Assembly (NCBI GenBank): GCA_937958185.1 | Contig: CALFFN010000005.1 | Location: forward strand, 1-64,000 | Length of the DNA stretch: 64,000 bases | Reading direction: 5' to 3' | Source of the DNA: an uncultured Neglectibacter sp. | GTDB lineage: Bacteria > Bacillota > Clostridia > Oscillospirales > Acutalibacteraceae | Shown here: positions 17,219 through 24,903 of the stretch, piece after piece | Layout: each line of letters starts with the position of its first letter | Numbering within the stretch: position 1 is the stretch's first letter | The notes under the pieces: generated by a model | What the model saw: only the letters and a program-made list of their open reading frames with translations | What the model was told of the DNA's origin: nothing | The model's database searches: none | Position numbers and translations under genes: made by a program

Positions 17219-18061
17219 ATGGCAAAGAATAAACTGGTTGCCCCTGTTGTCAAATGGGTGGGTGGAAAACGTCAGTTATTAGATGAGATTACTCCCCTGC
17301 TTCCTAAGCGAATCACTTCTTATTGCGAACCTTTTTTAGGCGGTGGAGCCGTACTATTTTCTATTCAGCCATCAAAGGCAATTGTAAACGATTTAAACAG
17401 GGATTTAATGGCGGTTTATGAAATTATTCGTGACGATGTTGAATCCCTTATTGACGATCTCAAGAAACACGAAAACACCTCTGAGTATTTCTATACGATA
17501 AGGGACATGGATAGAGATAAAGAAGCCTATCAAGCTATGTCAAAGGTTGAGCGTGCGTCACGATTGATTTATTTGAACAAAACTTGTTTTAACGGCTTGT
17601 TCCGAGTGAATTCAGCAGGAGAATTTAATTCTCCGTTTGGCTATTACAAAAATCCTAATATAGTGAACGAGCCTGTCTTACGGGCGGTAAGCAAATATTT
17701 TGCAGCTAGCAACATCACCTTTTGCAATGAAGATTTTGCCGCAACGCTAAGTCGAATTGGCAAGGGTGGGTTTGTGTATCTTGACCCACCGTATGATCCG
17801 ATTTCTGATACTGCAAGTTTTACGGGATATAGCAAAGGTGGATTTGACAGGAACGAGCAGGTTAGGCTGAAGCACTGCTGTGATGAATTGACACGGCGTG
17901 GCGTTAAATTTATGCTATCCAATTCTGCCACAGTGTTTATTAAGGATCTCTATAGGGGCTATAATGTATCCACTGTGCGGGCAAAGAGGGCAATCAATTC
18001 AGATGCAAGTAAGCGGGGAGCAATAGAGGAGGTGTTAATTAGGAACTATGGGACTGAATGA
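17219..18061 (+). CDS. DNA adenine methyltransferase (D12 class, Dam/DpnM-like)
   Basis: A 280-residue N6-adenine methyltransferase of the D12 class. The AdoMet motif reads VKWVGGKRQLL at residues ~11-21, EPFLGGGAVLF follows near residue 41, and the catalytic DPPY is at residue 189. These features match Dam, DpnM and other GATC-type enzymes, so GATC is a reasonable but unproved target. AAGGAGGTG (17205-17213) selects ATG 17219. It should protect host DNA from the nuclease encoded immediately downstream, whose start overlaps its last 14 bases. Codon choice and base composition are more AT-rich than neighbours, indicating horizontal transfer. Confidence 0.93.
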   Translation: MAKNKLVAPVVKWVGGKRQLLDEITPLLPKRITSYCEPFLGGGAVLFSIQPSKAIVNDLNRDLMAVYEIIRDDVESLIDDLKKHENTSEYFYTIRDMDRDKEAYQAMSKVERASRLIYLNKTCFNGLFRVNSAGEFNSPFGYYKNPNIVNEPVLRAVSKYFAASNITFCNEDFAATLSRIGKGGFVYLDPPYDPISDTASFTGYSKGGFDRNEQVRLKHCCDELTRRGVKFMLSNSATVFIKDLYRGYNVSTVRAKRAINSDASKRGAIEEVLIRNYGTE

Positions 18062-18893
18062 TACCGCATGGGAAAACCTGTTTGACAAGTATCATATACT
18101 TGCTGAGATCGAGAAAAATGGACAGTTCATCATATCGGCAAACCAGATAAAAGAGTTCAGAGAGCCTCGGCTAATGACTAAGTTTGACCACAAAATAAAC
18201 CTTCCGAATATCTTTGCTGTCAACAATTTATCAATTTTGCCTATAGCTCGTGGAGATTATGTTATTTCTTCTTTTTCGGCTTATAAGGAGTTCGATGAGC
18301 CATCTCAAGAGATTCAAAGGATTTCAATTCCGCCACATATCCAGAGCCTAATACCGCAGTTTCTTGTTAGTGAAGCAATTGCATTGAATTGCGCCAATGT
18401 CGGTGGAATACTTAATGATTTTTTAGAAGATGATGAGCTTGTTCCAACAGTTAGTGGTCGCATGAGTTCCGGCAATTTTGAGTTTGACATTAGCACCGCC
18501 TTGGGCACGAAACATATTGCTGTAAGTAATTCCCAAATAGAAATTGATGCAGCATACGAAGGTATTCATTACCTTTCTTTGTTTGAAGCGAAACGGGATT
18601 TGTCCGATGATTTTCTTGTTCGCCAACTTTATTACCCATTCCGTGTTTGGAGTAAGCGAGTGACGAAAACAGTAAAGCCTATTTTCTTAATCTTTTCAAA
18701 TGGTATATTTAACTTATATCAGTATCAATTTATGAATCCACAAAATTATAATTCTATTAGATTAGTAAAGCAGAAAAACTATGTAATTGCAACAGAGATT
18801 TGTTTAGCTGACATTGAAAATCTTTTGCGAACCGTTCCTTTGATACAAGAGCCGGACATATCATTCCCTAAGCGGATCGTATGCCTCGAATAG
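18048..18893 (+). CDS. Probable type II restriction endonuclease, PD-(D/E)xK fold
   Basis: 281 residues. A nuclease-like core is visible: QIEIDAAYEG with Asp167 and LFEAKRD with Glu180 and Lys182, which gives the D-x12-E-x-K pattern of PD-(D/E)xK enzymes, followed by a helix with QLYYPFR. The first 130 residues are of unknown fold. Its position next to a D12 methyltransferase, with a 14-bp overlap, supports the role of cognate endonuclease. It does not resemble DpnII or MboI in what I can recall of them. The following ORF overlaps its end and may supply a missing domain. Confidence 0.75.
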   Translation: MGLNDTAWENLFDKYHILAEIEKNGQFIISANQIKEFREPRLMTKFDHKINLPNIFAVNNLSILPIARGDYVISSFSAYKEFDEPSQEIQRISIPPHIQSLIPQFLVSEAIALNCANVGGILNDFLEDDELVPTVSGRMSSGNFEFDISTALGTKHIAVSNSQIEIDAAYEGIHYLSLFEAKRDLSDDFLVRQLYYPFRVWSKRVTKTVKPIFLIFSNGIFNLYQYQFMNPQNYNSIRLVKQKNYVIATEICLADIENLLRTVPLIQEPDISFPKRIVCLE

Positions 18894-19318
18894 TCAATCT
18901 CATCGAATTATTGAGTGAGAAACCGATGACAAAACAAGACATCACATTGGAGTATGCTTTTGACGAACGCCAAACCAATTATTATACAGACGCAGGACGG
19001 TATCTGGGGCTTATTGAAAAATCGCATGATGAAGATGGAAACATTCTATTTCAATTGTCTACTTGCGGACATCGTATCATGGGTTTGGGGTACAAGGAGC
19101 GTCAACTTGCAATCATAACTCAAATTTTGATGCACAAAGTGTTTAGCGAAACCCTAAAACTCCATTTGCAGTATGGAGTGATGCCGGATAAGCAAACAAT
19201 TATCCAGATAATGAAACGTTCAGATCTTTATCATGTTGAAGCGAATAGTACATATTTGCGACGCTCTTCTACGGTTATTGGTTGGGTAAATTGGATACTT
19301 GGAAGCATTGAAGAATAA
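18881..19318 (+). CDS. Winged-helix-like accessory protein of the R-M system
   Basis: 145 residues beginning MPRIVNLIELLSEKPMTKQDI, which with FDERQTNYYTDAGRYLGLIEK looks like a winged-helix DNA-binding module (residues ~1-60). The remainder is helical. The ATG lies inside the end of the endonuclease gene in another frame (13-bp overlap) and lacks a good ribosome binding site, so translation is coupled or the two ORFs were once a single protein split by a frameshift. A role as a DNA-recognition subunit of the nuclease is an inference from position. Confidence 0.65.
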   Translation: MPRIVNLIELLSEKPMTKQDITLEYAFDERQTNYYTDAGRYLGLIEKSHDEDGNILFQLSTCGHRIMGLGYKERQLAIITQILMHKVFSETLKLHLQYGVMPDKQTIIQIMKRSDLYHVEANSTYLRRSSTVIGWVNWILGSIEE

Positions 19319-19348
19319 TTTATTATTCTCATGGAGAAAAGGATGGTA

Positions 19349-19540
19349 ATGATGGCAATAAATAAGGACAGACCTATTATTCAATCTCACGGTTATAATG
19401 GCAGAGAGCCAACACGAATTTGCCCTCATTGTGGCAGGGAAAAGCCATTGAGCGAGTTTGGTTTTAGAAAAATGCAAAAAGGTGAGCAAGGAGTAATCAG
19501 AAATCAATCTTGGTGCAAAGAATGCAGAGGGGTTAAATGA
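19349..19540 (+). CDS. Small zinc-ribbon protein at the end of the R-M operon
   Basis: About 63 residues with two CxxC pairs (ICPHCGREK and WCKECRG) separated by a basic aromatic stretch (FGFRKM), the pattern of small zinc ribbons that also occurs in HNH-type nucleases; the HNH catalytic histidines are not evident. GGAGAAAAGG (19333-19342) would serve ATG 19349 or 19352. It is AT-rich like the rest of the island and ends just before a strong hairpin. A role in restriction is possible but unproved. Confidence 0.6.
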   Translation: MMAINKDRPIIQSHGYNGREPTRICPHCGREKPLSEFGFRKMQKGEQGVIRNQSWCKECRGVK

Positions 19541-19563
19541 CAATACAATCCCTTTGAAACAAG

Positions 19564-19600
19564 GAACGCACATACGGGGCTTGCCCCTGTATGTGCGTTC
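19564..19600. terminator. Long hairpin closing the R-M island
   Basis: GAACGCACATAC-GGGG pairs with CCCC-T-GTATGTGCGTTC around CTTG, a 16-bp stem with one bulge. There is no T-run, so it may end transcription poorly or mark the island boundary. Confidence 0.55.
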
Positions 19601-19662
19601 TGTGCGGCATGAGTAACCCTAGCTCTGTATTTTACGGGAAAATGTTCAAGGAGAGGTTCTTT

Positions 19663-20394
19663 ATGAAAACGATGATGAAAGGACGGACAAGCCCGGCTGA
19701 TTGGAAAAAAGCGCTGAAATGCGCCTTTCCCCATACGCTCCCCATTCTTGCCGGGTTCCTGTTCCTGGGGATCACCTACGGGATATATATGAATGTTTCC
19801 GGCTTCAGCTTTTGGTACCCCATGCTCATGAGCATGACCATTTTTGCCGGGTCTATGGAATTTGTGGCGGTGAACCTGCTTTTGGGCGCGTTTGACCCCT
19901 TGCAGGCGCTGGCAATGACGCTGATGGTCAATGCCCGCCACCTGTTTTACGGTATTTCCATGCTGGATAAGTACCGGGGAACAGGGTGGAAAAAGTGGTA
20001 CCTCATTTTTGGAATGTGCGATGAAAGCTTTTCCGTGAACTGCACCGCCCAAGTCCCGGAGGACGTGGACAGGGGCTGGTTTATGTTCTTTGTCACGCTG
20101 CTGAATCAGCTTTATTGGGTCACAGGCGCGACCCTGGGCGGCATTTTTGGCTCGTTTCTTCACTTCAATACGGAGGGGCTGGACTTTGTCATGACCGCTA
20201 TGTTTGTGGTGATTTTCCTGAACCAGTGGCTGAAGGAGAAGAATCACGCCAGCTCCCTGCTGGGGCTGGGGCTGTCCCTGCTGTGCCTGATCGCTTTCGG
20301 CGCGGACAACTTCATTCTTCCCGCGATGGCTGCCATTCTTGCCGCGCTGACCCTGCTCCGCAGACCTCTTGAGAAAGGGGACAGAGCCGTATGA
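19663..20394 (+). CDS. azlC: AzlC-type branched-chain amino acid exporter, large subunit
   Basis: A 243-residue polytopic membrane protein. It shows the AzlC pattern [22 protein letters not shown] and [13 protein letters not shown], with [13 protein letters not shown] near residue 95. AzlC works with the small partner AzlD to export branched-chain amino acids or analogues. AAGGAGAGG (19649-19657) precedes ATG 19663; the open frame upstream has no better start. Its stop overlaps the azlD ATG (ATGA), the usual arrangement. Confidence 0.93.
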   Translation: MKTMMKGRTSPADWKKALKCAFPHTLPILAGFLFLGITYGIYMNVSGFSFWYPMLMSMTIFAGSMEFVAVNLLLGAFDPLQALAMTLMVNARHLFYGISMLDKYRGTGWKKWYLIFGMCDESFSVNCTAQVPEDVDRGWFMFFVTLLNQLYWVTGATLGGIFGSFLHFNTEGLDFVMTAMFVVIFLNQWLKEKNHASSLLGLGLSLLCLIAFGADNFILPAMAAILAALTLLRRPLEKGDRAV

Positions 20395-20717
20395 CGCTTT
20401 CCCAGCAGCTTATCACCATCGGCATGGTGGTACTGGGCACGATGATCACTCGCTTTTTGCCCTTCCTGCTGTTCCCGGCAGGAAAGCCCACGCCGAAATA
20501 CGTCCGCTATCTGGGAAAATTCCTCCCCGCGGCGGTGTTCGGGCTTCTGGTCGTTTACTGCCTGCGAAACGTGAACCCGCTTGCCGGCAGCCACGGGCTT
20601 CCTGAGCTGATCGCCATTGCCGTAGTGGTTGCCCTCCACCTGTGGAAAAAGCAAATGCTCCTCTCCATTGCCGGCGGGACTATCTGCTATATGCTTCTGG
20701 TACAGCTGGTGTTTTAA
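20391..20717 (+). CDS. azlD: AzlD-type exporter small subunit
   Basis: 108 residues with three to four hydrophobic helices and the family sequences [17 protein letters not shown] and [19 protein letters not shown]. It forms the transport complex with AzlC in the membrane and is translationally coupled to it. A bidirectional terminator follows directly. Confidence 0.92.
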   Translation: MTLSQQLITIGMVVLGTMITRFLPFLLFPAGKPTPKYVRYLGKFLPAAVFGLLVVYCLRNVNPLAGSHGLPELIAIAVVVALHLWKKQMLLSIAGGTICYMLLVQLVF

Positions 20718-20722
20718 GGCAA

Positions 20723-20757
20723 AAAAACTACCTGACAAACTGCGTCAGGTAGTTTTT
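20723..20757. terminator. Bidirectional terminator after azlD
   Basis: AAAAACTACCTGAC and GTCAGGTAGTTTTT form a 14-bp stem around AAACTGC. It serves azlD on the plus strand and the convergent TM2 gene on the minus strand. Confidence 0.92.
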
Positions 20758-20775
20758 CTTATCATGGAGAGACTC

Positions 20776-21222
20776 TTACACGTAATAGGGATTTGGGCGG
20801 AAAAGCAGGCGGATAAAGTCCACCAGCACGCCAATACCGAACAGACCTACCGTGAACAGGTACAGAATGCCCATGCCAATTTTGCCCTCATAAAATTTGT
20901 GCGCGCCGATAGCGCCCAGGAAGAAGCAAAGCAGCACTGCCACCCACTTATTCTTTTCCTTTGATTTCATGTAAGCGTTAATATTCTGGTTTGTATTCAC
21001 GTTTTCATTGGAATTGTTGATGACGATGCTGGGGGTGGGGGCAGAACCCATTTCCTCCACCTGTCTGCCGCACAGGGTGCAGATCACCGCATCCGCCGGA
21101 ATCTTCCCGCCGCAGTGCTTGCAAAATTTCTGAGGCGGTTCCTGCTGAGCAGCGGGAGCCTGCGGCACTGCTGCTTCCGGCTGGGAAGCGGCGGGCTGAT
21201 CGATATGCTGTTCGTTATCCAT
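20776..21222 (-). CDS. TM2-domain membrane protein with zinc ribbon
   Basis: 148 residues in three parts: a Gln/Ala/Pro-rich N-terminus, a zinc ribbon (FCKHCGGKIPADAVICTLCGRQ, residues ~33-54), an Asn-rich linker, and a C-terminal TM2 module of two helices with the family features FFLGxxGxHKFYxGKxxxGIL (residues ~100-125). Function of TM2 proteins in bacteria is unknown. GAGGAGGT lies before the ATG at 21222. Its promoter carries a palindrome near the start site. Confidence 0.88.
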   Translation of the reverse strand: MDNEQHIDQPAASQPEAAVPQAPAAQQEPPQKFCKHCGGKIPADAVICTLCGRQVEEMGSAPTPSIVINNSNENVNTNQNINAYMKSKEKNKWVAVLLCFFLGAIGAHKFYEGKIGMGILYLFTVGLFGIGVLVDFIRLLFRPNPYYV

Positions 21223-21234
21223 GAAAATACCTCC

Positions 21235-21287
21235 TCAAGATTTGTCGAATCTTGATATAGGATATCACGGAGGGACCAATTTGTCAA
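21235..21287 (-). promoter_or_regulatory. Promoter and palindrome upstream of the TM2 gene
   Basis: On the minus strand TTGACA (21287-21282), 17 bp, TATCCT (21264-21259). Immediately downstream TCAAGATT-TGTCG-AATCTTGA (21235-21255) is an 8-bp inverted repeat lying at about the transcription start, a position suited to a repressor. The divergently oriented XRE gene begins about 105 bp away and is a candidate regulator. Confidence 0.65.
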
Positions 21288-21310
21288 GTTAAAATAATCA
21301 AAGATGATAA

Positions 21311-21338
21311 TTAGATATCGCAAAGCGCAAGCTATAAT
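21311..21338 (+). promoter_or_regulatory. Possible promoter of the XRE gene
   Basis: A consensus TATAAT (21333-21338) lies 24 bp before the start codon; TTAGAT (21311-21316) 16 bp upstream is a weak -35. Confidence 0.45.
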
Positions 21339-21361
21339 TGACAAAAAGGGAGCGTGCGCCT

Positions 21362-21661
21362 GTGGTGATTCAGACAGACAACCGAATTAAGCGGCTGCGG
21401 ACGGCTCGTGGGCTGACCCAGACAGACCTGGCAAAAATCATGTCCGTGACCCGTTCCAGCGTAAACGCGTGGGAGATGGGGATTTCTGTGCCCACCGCTC
21501 CCAAGCTGGTAGAGCTGGCGCTGTTTTTCCATGTGTCCACCGATTACCTTTTGGGATTGGAGCAGCGGGAAGTGATAGAACTGGACAGCCTTACCGAGGA
21601 TCAGAAAGCCATTCTTTATTCCCTGTTGACCTATTTTCAGAAGCAAAACAGCTCTGAATGA
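21362..21661 (+). CDS. XRE-family helix-turn-helix regulator
   Basis: About 99 residues: an N-terminal HTH_3 domain (IKRLRTARGLTQTDLAKIMSVTRSSVNAWEMG, residues ~7-40) and a short tail with the VSTDYLLGLE motif common after such domains. Two adjacent GTG codons (21362, 21365) follow AAAGGGAGC (21345-21353); the upstream TTG at 21338 overlaps the -10 element and is unlikely. Targets are unknown; the divergent TM2 promoter is the nearest candidate. Confidence 0.85.
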   Translation: MVIQTDNRIKRLRTARGLTQTDLAKIMSVTRSSVNAWEMGISVPTAPKLVELALFFHVSTDYLLGLEQREVIELDSLTEDQKAILYSLLTYFQKQNSSE

Positions 21662-21680
21662 AAAACTGGGTCCCCCAGTG

Positions 21681-21713
21681 AAAAAACCGCCGTCACCGAA
21701 AGGTGGCGGCGGT
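21681..21713 (-). terminator. Terminator of luxS
   Basis: ACCGCCGTCACC and GGTGGCGGCGGT form a near-perfect stem around GAAA; the minus strand continues into a U-run (21685-21681). Confidence 0.88.
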
Positions 21714-21739
21714 CATGCGTGTTGCGGACGGATATTTTT

Positions 21740-22201
21740 CTATTCCCGATATTTCAGCTGTTCCGGGCGCCAGCCTGCCAGGACCTGCAGCATATCGGCT
21801 GCCACGGCTTTGGCGCCGGGAAGATCGTGCTCCCGGTAGTTGCCGCATTCCCAGCGCTTGCTGCCGGGGATTTCCCCCTCAAAATCCCGAAGAAAGGCGA
21901 AGCTTTCCTGCACCAGGGCGATGGCGTCCTCCTGGGACACGCTGTCCCGCAGAAGGAAGTAGAACCCGGTGCGGCAGCCCATTGGACCTACATAGATCAC
22001 GCTGTCGGAAAAGCGGCTGTTCCTGGCATAGGTGGCGAACAGGTGCTCAAAGGTATGGAGCGCGCCGTTTGTAAGATAATCTCCGCCATTTGGTTTCTTC
22101 ATGCGGATATCGTAGGTCACAACATCTCCGTCTATCCGGGACAGGTACATCCCTTTTTCCAGAATATCATGGTTCACGGTAAAGCTGGCGATCGTTTTCA
22201 T
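21740..22201 (-). CDS. luxS: S-ribosylhomocysteine lyase
   Basis: A 153-residue LuxS enzyme that cleaves S-ribosylhomocysteine to homocysteine and DPD, the precursor of AI-2, in the activated methyl cycle. The metal ligands are present: His49 and His53 in LHTFEH, and Cys119 in RWECGNYREHD; the catalytic Cys76 is in GPMGCRTGFY. ATG 22201 follows GGGAGGACA; the longer open frame to 22258 would place the start upstream of the promoter -10. It has its own promoter and terminator. The AI-2E-family transporter gene 1.4 kb away is probably unrelated. Confidence 0.96.
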   Translation of the reverse strand: MKTIASFTVNHDILEKGMYLSRIDGDVVTYDIRMKKPNGGDYLTNGALHTFEHLFATYARNSRFSDSVIYVGPMGCRTGFYFLLRDSVSQEDAIALVQESFAFLRDFEGEIPGSKRWECGNYREHDLPGAKAVAADMLQVLAGWRPEQLKYRE

Positions 22202-22229
22202 GCTTGTCCTCCCAATGCGGTTTGCTCTA

Positions 22230-22258
22230 GTTATAATCCGAATTTTCGACATTGTCAA
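22230..22258 (-). promoter_or_regulatory. luxS promoter
   Basis: On the minus strand TTGACA (22258-22253), 17 bp, TATAAC (22235-22230), about 30 bp before the luxS ATG. Confidence 0.85.
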
Positions 22259-22286
22259 GAGAGAAAAAGCAGGGGAAACAAAACAG

Positions 22287-22313
22287 AAAAAGCGCCGGGG
22301 AACCGGCGCTTTC
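22287..22313 (-). terminator. Terminator of the rubrerythrin gene
   Basis: AAAGCGCCGG and CCGGCGCTTT pair around GGAA; the minus strand reads into TTTTTCTG. Confidence 0.88.
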
Positions 22314-22327
22314 TGAGAAACTGGATT

Positions 22328-22867
22328 TTAATAATTTTCCGCCTTGATCTGGAAATATGCCTGAGGATGAGCGCAGACGGGGCAGACCTCCGGGGCTTTC
22401 TTTCCGATGACGATGTGCCCGCAGTTGGCGCACTGCCAGATGACGTCGCCGTCTCTGGAGAACACAAGACCTTCCTCGATGTTCTTCACCAGCTTCAAAT
22501 ACCGCTCCTCGTGGGCTTTTTCGATTTTTGCCACACCCTCAAAGAGTTCGGCGATATGGTCGAAGCCCTCTTCCCGGGCGGTCTTGGCAAAGCCGGCATA
22601 CATATCCGTCCATTCGTAGTTCTCTCCTGCCGCGGCGTCCTTCAAATTGTCCAGCGTGTCGCCGATGCCGCCGTTTAAGAGCTTGAACCACATTTTGGCG
22701 TGCTCCTTTTCATTGGCGGCGGTTTCCTCAAAAATCTCAGCGATCTGCACATAGCCGTCTTTTCTTGCCTTAGACGCATAGTAGGTGTATTTGTTCCGTG
22801 CCTGAGATTCCCCTGCAAACGCTGTAAGCAGGTTCGCTTCTGTTTTGCTGCCCTTCAATTCTGCCAT
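22328..22867 (-). CDS. rbr: Rubrerythrin
   Basis: A 179-residue non-haem iron peroxidase that reduces hydrogen peroxide in anaerobes. The ferritin-like diiron domain (residues ~1-140) has the ExxH-type ligands in [26 protein letters not shown] and [16 protein letters not shown]. The C-terminal rubredoxin domain has two CxxC pairs (WQCANCGHI and [11 protein letters not shown]). AGGAGG precedes the ATG. A PerR/Fur-type palindrome just upstream of its -35 indicates peroxide control. Confidence 0.96.
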   Translation of the reverse strand: MAELKGSKTEANLLTAFAGESQARNKYTYYASKARKDGYVQIAEIFEETAANEKEHAKMWFKLLNGGIGDTLDNLKDAAAGENYEWTDMYAGFAKTAREEGFDHIAELFEGVAKIEKAHEERYLKLVKNIEEGLVFSRDGDVIWQCANCGHIVIGKKAPEVCPVCAHPQAYFQIKAENY

Positions 22868-22920
22868 AAATGCTTCCTCCTGAATTGTAAAATTTTTATT
22901 TATCGTGCTTGGCTACCTTT

Positions 22921-22948
22921 ATTATAGCAGGGAAAATCTGGAAGTCAA
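22921..22948 (-). promoter_or_regulatory. rbr: Rubrerythrin promoter
   Basis: On the minus strand TTGACT (22948-22943), 16 bp, TATAAT (22926-22921), 54 bp before the ATG. Confidence 0.8.
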
Positions 22949-22951
22949 GAC

Positions 22952-22976
22952 AAAAATAAGAATTATTCTTATTTTT
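22952..22976. promoter_or_regulatory. PerR/Fur-family operator upstream of rubrerythrin
   Basis: AAAAATAAGAAT-T-ATTCTTATTTTT is a perfect 12-1-12 palindrome ending 3 bp from the rubrerythrin -35. Its core TAAGAATTATTCTTA has the 7-1-7 form of PerR boxes described in Gram-positives. The regulator gene is not in this window. Confidence 0.75.
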
Positions 22977-23191
22977 ATTTTGCCCACCACAAAGAAGTTT
23001 TTCGTCTGTTCGCCGACTTCCCGAATTGCCTGCAGCGCAGCTGCAAATTGTAAATTTATCGTGAAGCTATCCTCTGTTCGGTTGAAAAGTGTGAAATTCA
23101 GCGATATACTAAAAATAACAGGAGCTTTTCGAGGCTGGGCGGAGCTTGCCGCCCTGTCATGGGAAGCTGAATTTCAAAAGGTGGTTTCGGA
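22977..23191. promoter_or_regulatory. Gene-free region with a plus-strand promoter
   Basis: Between the rubrerythrin operator and the next gene no ORF is supported. TTGAAA (23082-23087), 17 bp, TATACT (23105-23110) is a good promoter for the zinc-ribbon membrane gene 80 bp further on. A GCAGC/GCTGC inverted pair lies near 23032. Confidence 0.7.
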
Positions 23192-23584
23192 ATGAGAGAA
23201 AGGCTGCAACGATTTTTCTACGGGAGATACGGTTCGGATCAGATGAATTTCGCGCTGCTGATCCTGGCGTTAGTATTGTCCATTCTTGGCGCGATATTCT
23301 TCCGCCCGCTGTGCTGGGTGTCCGATGTGCTTTTGCTCTATGCGCTGTTTCGCGCGCTGTCCAGAAATATTCCGGCGCGGCAGCGGGAAAATCAGCAATT
23401 CTGGAAAATATGGCTGTCGGTCAAAAACCGGCTGGCGCTTCAGAAGCGGAAGTGGCAGGAGCGGAAGCAGTATAAATATTTCCGCTGTCCAAGCTGTAAG
23501 CAGCAGCTGCGGGCGCCTCGGGGCAGGGGAAAAATTGAAGTGACCTGTCAAAGCTGCCACCACGTGTTCCAGACAAAAACCTGA
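23192..23584 (+). CDS. Small membrane protein with C-terminal zinc ribbon
   Basis: 130 residues: two hydrophobic segments (residues ~20-55), a basic amphipathic stretch (NRLALQKRKWQERKQYK) and a zinc ribbon (FRCPSCKQQLRAPRGRGKIEVTCQSC in shortened form, CPSC and CQSC pairs near residues 93 and 119). No function is assigned. It starts at ATG 23192 behind its own promoter, and the AI-2E-family gene follows 20 bp later. Confidence 0.75.
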   Translation: MRERLQRFFYGRYGSDQMNFALLILALVLSILGAIFFRPLCWVSDVLLLYALFRALSRNIPARQRENQQFWKIWLSVKNRLALQKRKWQERKQYKYFRCPSCKQQLRAPRGRGKIEVTCQSCHHVFQTKT

Positions 23585-23604
23585 GGAGTAAAGAGGGGTC
23601 TGCG

Positions 23605-24849
23605 ATGAAATTGAGGGACGTAAAGAGTGATCTGCGAGAGAAAAAGGGCGCGCTGTATACCGGGGCGGTACTGTTGCTTCTGGCGGCGCTGCTGACGCTG
23701 ATGGTGCTGCGCTTTGACACGGTGCTGGCGTGGCTGAGGATTTTGCTGAACGCCGTTGCCCCTGTGTTCTGCGGCATCGTCATCGCCTACATTTTGAATG
23801 TGTTCGTCCACTTTTTTGAAGACGTTGTGTTCCGCCCCTTTGCCAAATGTCAGGCAAAGGCATGGAAAAAGGCAAAGCGCCCGGTGGCAGTGCTGCTGGC
23901 GTACCTGGTGGTCCTGCTGGTGATCCTCTTTATCACCTGCTTCATCATTCCCGGCTTGGTGGAATCCCTGCGGGGGCTGGCAATTACCGCGCAGGAAACC
24001 ATTCCTGTCTACGCGAACAACGCCGTGCGGTGGGTGACGGAATTTGCCCAGAAGAACGACCTGACCTTTATTCAGGATTTCCTCAAGGGCTTTAACTGGA
24101 GCACCCTGCTGTCCAACGCCACCAAGGTGACTACCGACTTCCTGACCTCTCTTGTAAGCGTTACGGTGAACGTGGCTTCCGGCGTGTTCACCTTTGTGAT
24201 GGGCTTCATCTTCTCCGTATATATGCTGTTCGGCAAGGAAAAGCTGTTGCGGGGGGGAAAGTCGGCGCTGCTGGCGTTTTTGCCTGCAAAAACAGCCCGG
24301 GGGATCGCCCGGGTGGGCGCAACGGCAAACAAGGTGTTTTTCTCCTTTATCCGGGGACAGCTTCTGGAATGTGTGATCTTGGGTTCGCTGTGCTATATCG
24401 GCATGAGCATTCTGAGGCTGGAATATGCCCTGCTGATCTCCTCTATCGTGGCGCTGGGCGCTTTGATCCCCATTTTGGGCGCGTACATTGGCTGTGTTTC
24501 CGGCGTGGTGATCCTGCTGCTGGTACACCCCATTCAAGCTTTGATCTTCCTGATATTCCTGCTGTGCCTGCAGCAGGTAGAGGGGAATTTGATCTATCCC
24601 CGTGTGGTGGGCTCGTCCATTGGGCTGCCCCCGGTGTGGACCCTGTTCGCCGTGCTGTTCTGGGGGGCGGTGCTGGGCATTCCCGGCATTTTGATCGGAA
24701 CGCCCACCACCGCAGTGATCTACCGGCTGTTCCGCTCCTCCGTCCTGCGGAAGCTGCGGGCAAAGGATATCGACCCCCAGGACCCCCGACTGACCAACCC
24801 TGTTTCCACCGAGGACGATATGGACCAGCAGAAGCTGGAGAATATTTAA
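23605..24849 (+). CDS. AI-2E-family transporter (PF01594)
   Basis: A 414-residue protein with about eight membrane segments: two near the N-terminus, one at YLVVLLVILFITCFIIPGL, and a C-terminal set beginning near residue 240. The family sequences GLVESLRG, FSxIRGQLLECVILG and LIPILGAYIGCVSGV, plus the late LVYPRVVGSSIGLPPVWTLFAV-type stretch, match the AI-2E/TqsA/YdbI superfamily. Members export diverse solutes or act as Na+(Li+)/H+ antiporters; AI-2 export should not be assumed despite luxS nearby. GAGGAG and AGAGGGG precede ATG 23605. Confidence 0.9.
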   Translation: MKLRDVKSDLREKKGALYTGAVLLLLAALLTLMVLRFDTVLAWLRILLNAVAPVFCGIVIAYILNVFVHFFEDVVFRPFAKCQAKAWKKAKRPVAVLLAYLVVLLVILFITCFIIPGLVESLRGLAITAQETIPVYANNAVRWVTEFAQKNDLTFIQDFLKGFNWSTLLSNATKVTTDFLTSLVSVTVNVASGVFTFVMGFIFSVYMLFGKEKLLRGGKSALLAFLPAKTARGIARVGATANKVFFSFIRGQLLECVILGSLCYIGMSILRLEYALLISSIVALGALIPILGAYIGCVSGVVILLLVHPIQALIFLIFLLCLQQVEGNLIYPRVVGSSIGLPPVWTLFAVLFWGAVLGIPGILIGTPTTAVIYRLFRSSVLRKLRAKDIDPQDPRLTNPVSTEDDMDQQKLENI

Positions 24850-24903
24850 TAGAAGCTGTGAAGCAAACTGAGAAAACCCCATAGGGGAAAGGAGCAAAGG
24901 AAA

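Noticed and set aside
23605..24849. AI-2 exporter working with LuxS
   Set aside because: The family name is historical; members have diverse substrates and the gene is not in an operon with luxS.
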